A program made the position numbers and the translations under genes. Below the pieces are notes generated by a model. The model was given only the letters and a program-made list of their open reading frames with translations, had not been told where the DNA came from and searched no databases. This document shows, piece after piece, positions 6,968 to 9,689 of a stretch of 9,689 nt of DNA. Positions within the stretch are counted from its first letter, which is position 1, and each line of letters starts with the position of its first letter. Source of the DNA: an uncultured Prevotella sp. (lineage in GTDB: Bacteria; Bacteroidota; Bacteroidia; Bacteroidales; Bacteroidaceae); assembly GCA_900552675.1 (NCBI GenBank), contig USAI01000084.1, positions 1-9,689 of the forward strand. Reading direction: 5' to 3'.

Positions 6968-9689
6968 ATGAAACAACTTTTTTACTTTAAATCACCCGCA
7001 TGGCATAGATGTCTTATGCTTATTGTACTTATTGTGGCTTGTTGCGGGCAAGCACTTGCAGACGGTAAAGTCACCTATTCATCAGATGTGCATCCTACCC
7101 ATATCTATTCCCTTAAGTCTTTCTATGATATTGATGGAGATGGAATACTGGAAGTGGTGGGATGTACAGGTAGTAATTATTTTGTTTCCAAAGTTACTGG
7201 TAAACGATTGAAAAGTGTTCCATCTGAATATAATCGGTTTGAATATTTCAATAGTCTTGGCATTTTGCTTACTAAGAGTTATGGTAGGTATTTTTTGCAA
7301 TATAATACAGGGAACGAAATACTTCAAGAGGATCCGCGTATTGGTTATCATAGTATCGTCAATGACTATGTTGCCGATTTTTCTTGCAGCGGATTTCAGT
7401 ATATAATAGGAAAAATAAATAAGAATGATAGCATCTTTAGTGTTTGGAAAGAGCAAAAAGACGGAAATTTATATAAGACCTTTATTCGTTATACCGAAGA
7501 TATAGGTTTCTTACATAACAATGCCATTAGTAATTATACGCCAAGTAACGGAGGTAGTGGCATCGGCTCTATTGCGGACGATATGTTTATCAAATCAAAG
7601 GAAAATACTTTTACGCAGTGGGATGATGAAACTTTTTCTGCCCAAAAGTTAATATCTAAGTCGCCAGTTAATTTAAACGCTAATAACAATCAAGTAGAAG
7701 ACTTAAATGGAGATGGCCTCATAGACTTTACTTATGATAATTATATCTATTATAATTTAGGTAATGATATGTTCTTTAAAAGTCCCCATAAAGGAAAACT
7801 GTATCCCGCTGATTTGAATAATGATGGCTTAATGGATTATGTAGACTTTACAGGAGATGATATTGACTTATACATGATGCAATCTGATGGAAAGCTGTCT
7901 GAGAAGAAAACTCTTTTTTCAAATAGTTCGATGCAAGGAGTTTATTTCGGAGATTTTGATAAAGATGACGATGTAGATATTCTTGTCATAGCTTCAGATA
8001 ACGCTGCAACCTATACTGTGTTTTTCAGAAATGACGGTAATGGAAAATTCAAAAGAAAAGAAAGTTATATTGATGGAACTTATAGTTGCTTTGACTGTAA
8101 AGATTATGATGCGGACGGGCTTTATGAATTGTTGGTTTCATCGCAAGATAATAAAGACTATCTTCTAAAATGTGGCAAAGACTTTTCTGTAAGTTTGACG
8201 GCACTCCCTGATGGTGATAATAAGTTTTTGGCAGATTTCAATCGTGATGGTATTACGGAGATAAATAGTAGAACTACATATACAGTTCTTCCAAATGCGA
8301 AAAAGAATACCCGTCCTGATAAAATGGATAAGCCAATGGCTGTTTTCCTTCCTGAAGAAGGTAAGTTAAGGATAACTTGGAGTAGAGGCAATGATGCACA
8401 AACTTCTTCATGTGACTTGACATACGAATTGAGAATTGGAACAGCCCCTGGTAAAGGAGATATCTTATTTGGACATGCGCTTGCTGACGGTACAAGAAGA
8501 AATCTCTCTGATGGCAACATGAGACATGCTTTGAAGCATTTGTTAGATGCAAGTTTCTTGAAGGAAGGTAAGTATTATATAGCAGTGCAAGCTATAGATG
8601 CAGGAAACATGGGAGGAGAATGGTCAGAGGAGTTCGTATATGACCATCAGGTAGTTATGACACCAGTGATAGCCCCTGTTCCTACCTTTTATAGTACAGC
8701 TGATACGATCAACCTAAAAGTGACAAATAGCAGAGAGGATGCCACATATAAATGGAATATCAATCATGGACGAATTATATCCCAGTCAGCCAACGGTGAT
8801 AATATAAATGCTGTTTTTGAGTCTTCTCTTGATTTGTCAGCAATGGTTGAGATGACCTTAAATAACAAAAAGTATACAAGTAAAAAGGTAGAATTCTTTT
8901 TGGTTCCTGCAAAGTCGCAGAAATTTATCTTGGGTGATATTAAAACAAATATACAAAAAGAAGGTATAGACCTTGATCAAGATGGTAATGTCGAATTATA
9001 CTATAGTGGTTTTTATAAATATGTAAAAGGTAATCAATACGAAAAGGTTAAAAAGAGTTGGAACACAGACTTGTCATCAAATTTGCTTGTTGTAGATTAT
9101 AATAAGGACGGATATCCAGATTTCTTTTCTGATTGCAAAAAGGGAGATACATATATAAATGGAGGTGAACAAGATTTTGAGTTTGAATACTTTACTACAG
9201 GTGATGCACATTACGAAGGCATTTGGGAAGATAAAAATAATGATGGAAATTATCAATTTACGGCATTCTATCCTAGTTGGAATAAGTATTTGCCAACTAT
9301 AAACTATTTTGTCAATGGAGATTACGAGGCTATAGATGTCAACGCAGTAGCTTATGACGAAGGAATTACTACCTTCAATATGGTCAATATAAAAGATGGC
9401 ACATCAAAAGATGTTTCATTACCAATAATTCCTGTTTATAAAAATGTGTCAGGTTACTTTACATTCATAGATTTGGATAACAACGGTTATGTAGATATTA
9501 TTAATAACGTAGGAGATGCACTCTTGCTTGACAAAGATTTTAGTTATAAGAAAATTAAATTTGTAGAGCGTGGATACCAAGGAGAGTTTGAAATGTTTTA
9601 TTGGAGACCTTTTACTCGTTTTGCTTACCCTTTAGGCCTCCTCTCCAACATCAAGAACGAGGCACCGAAGGCTCCTCAATATGTGAGCG
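6968..9689 (+). CDS. Large exported FG-GAP/VCBS-repeat protein with Fn3-like and PKD-like modules (3' end outside window)
   Basis: The frame is open from ATG 6968 to the window edge, giving 907 codons with no stop. The N-terminus is an export signal: basic MKQLFYFK...HR, hydrophobic LMLIVLIVA, then either ALA|D32 (signal peptidase I) or the lipobox-like IVA|C25 (signal peptidase II). Ten Asp-rich loops of the D-x-[DN]-x-[DN]-G type, which bind calcium in integrin-like beta-propellers, start near residues 54, 245, 282, 329, 379, 423, 668, 710, 755 and 835 (for example DIDGDGILEV, DLNGDGLIDF, DYNKDGYPDF). Between them, residues about 455-558 resemble the Fn3-like insert found in this kind of protein (LTYELRIGTAPGKGDI, YYIAVQAIDAGN, EWSEEF). 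Residues about 565-653 look PKD-like (ATYKWNINHG). The gene is about one third GC, well below the operon to its left. NEAPKAPQYVS at the edge may begin a second Fn3-like module. It is probably a surface or secreted adhesion or binding protein, perhaps a type IX secretion substrate, but the C-terminus needed to tell is missing. Its ligand is unknown. Confidence 0.9.
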   Translation, partial: MKQLFYFKSPAWHRCLMLIVLIVACCGQALADGKVTYSSDVHPTHIYSLKSFYDIDGDGILEVVGCTGSNYFVSKVTGKRLKSVPSEYNRFEYFNSLGILLTKSYGRYFLQYNTGNEILQEDPRIGYHSIVNDYVADFSCSGFQYIIGKINKNDSIFSVWKEQKDGNLYKTFIRYTEDIGFLHNNAISNYTPSNGGSGIGSIADDMFIKSKENTFTQWDDETFSAQKLISKSPVNLNANNNQVEDLNGDGLIDFTYDNYIYYNLGNDMFFKSPHKGKLYPADLNNDGLMDYVDFTGDDIDLYMMQSDGKLSEKKTLFSNSSMQGVYFGDFDKDDDVDILVIASDNAATYTVFFRNDGNGKFKRKESYIDGTYSCFDCKDYDADGLYELLVSSQDNKDYLLKCGKDFSVSLTALPDGDNKFLADFNRDGITEINSRTTYTVLPNAKKNTRPDKMDKPMAVFLPEEGKLRITWSRGNDAQTSSCDLTYELRIGTAPGKGDILFGHALADGTRRNLSDGNMRHALKHLLDASFLKEGKYYIAVQAIDAGNMGGEWSEEFVYDHQVVMTPVIAPVPTFYSTADTINLKVTNSREDATYKWNINHGRIISQSANGDNINAVFESSLDLSAMVEMTLNNKKYTSKKVEFFLVPAKSQKFILGDIKTNIQKEGIDLDQDGNVELYYSGFYKYVKGNQYEKVKKSWNTDLSSNLLVVDYNKDGYPDFFSDCKKGDTYINGGEQDFEFEYFTTGDAHYEGIWEDKNNDGNYQFTAFYPSWNKYLPTINYFVNGDYEAIDVNAVAYDEGITTFNMVNIKDGTSKDVSLPIIPVYKNVSGYFTFIDLDNNGYVDIINNVGDALLLDKDFSYKKIKFVERGYQGEFEMFYWRPFTRFAYPLGLLSNIKNEAPKAPQYVS

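Noticed and set aside
7082..7456. Minus-strand 124-codon frame inside the FG-GAP gene
   Set aside because: The plus-strand frame is open across it, with an export signal and Asp-rich loops. The antisense frame has no motif.

Overview
The window looks like chromosomal DNA from a Bacteroidota, most likely Prevotella or a close relative in Bacteroidales. The evidence is threefold: a DUF4954 protein (a family I know from Bacteroidetes), two promoters of the Bacteroidetes type (TTTG, about 20 nt, TAnnTTTG), and start codons preceded by AT-rich sequence with no Shine-Dalgarno. The genus is an inference from family resemblance.

Positions 1-6224 carry three minus-strand genes in a row, read in the order hflX, DUF4954 protein, M16 zinc peptidase. 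The gaps are 76 and 54 nt, with no convincing internal promoter. A promoter lies upstream of hflX (6316-6347) and a terminator-like hairpin lies beyond the peptidase (22-53), so the simplest reading is one operon. These genes have roughly 50% GC, a conserved housekeeping look and full length.

Positions 6225-6967 hold no credible protein gene but are rich in signals. They contain the hflX promoter and its repeat-containing 5' leader, a second well-formed promoter facing the other way (6500-6531), and a stretch of about 430 nt (about 6537-6967) that looks like a large structured RNA. This RNA runs up to the start codon of the next gene. Its 3' half can fold in at least two mutually exclusive ways: a roughly 50-bp long hairpin (6785-6933), or a terminator-like hairpin (6865-6949) followed at once by a U-rich run. 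This is the best candidate in the window for an undescribed regulatory system.

Positions 6968-9689 are the first 907 codons of a plus-strand gene that runs off the window. It encodes a large exported protein with about ten Asp-rich FG-GAP/VCBS-type calcium-binding loops, interrupted by a fibronectin-III-like and a PKD-like module. Its composition is much more AT-rich (about one third GC in sampled lines), which suggests a different evolutionary history from the operon. The last 58 nt return to high GC within the open frame.

Functionally, the left part combines ribosome-linked GTPase activity, an uncharacterised beta-helix protein and envelope proteolysis. The right part is an accessory surface or secreted protein whose expression is probably controlled by the long RNA leader.
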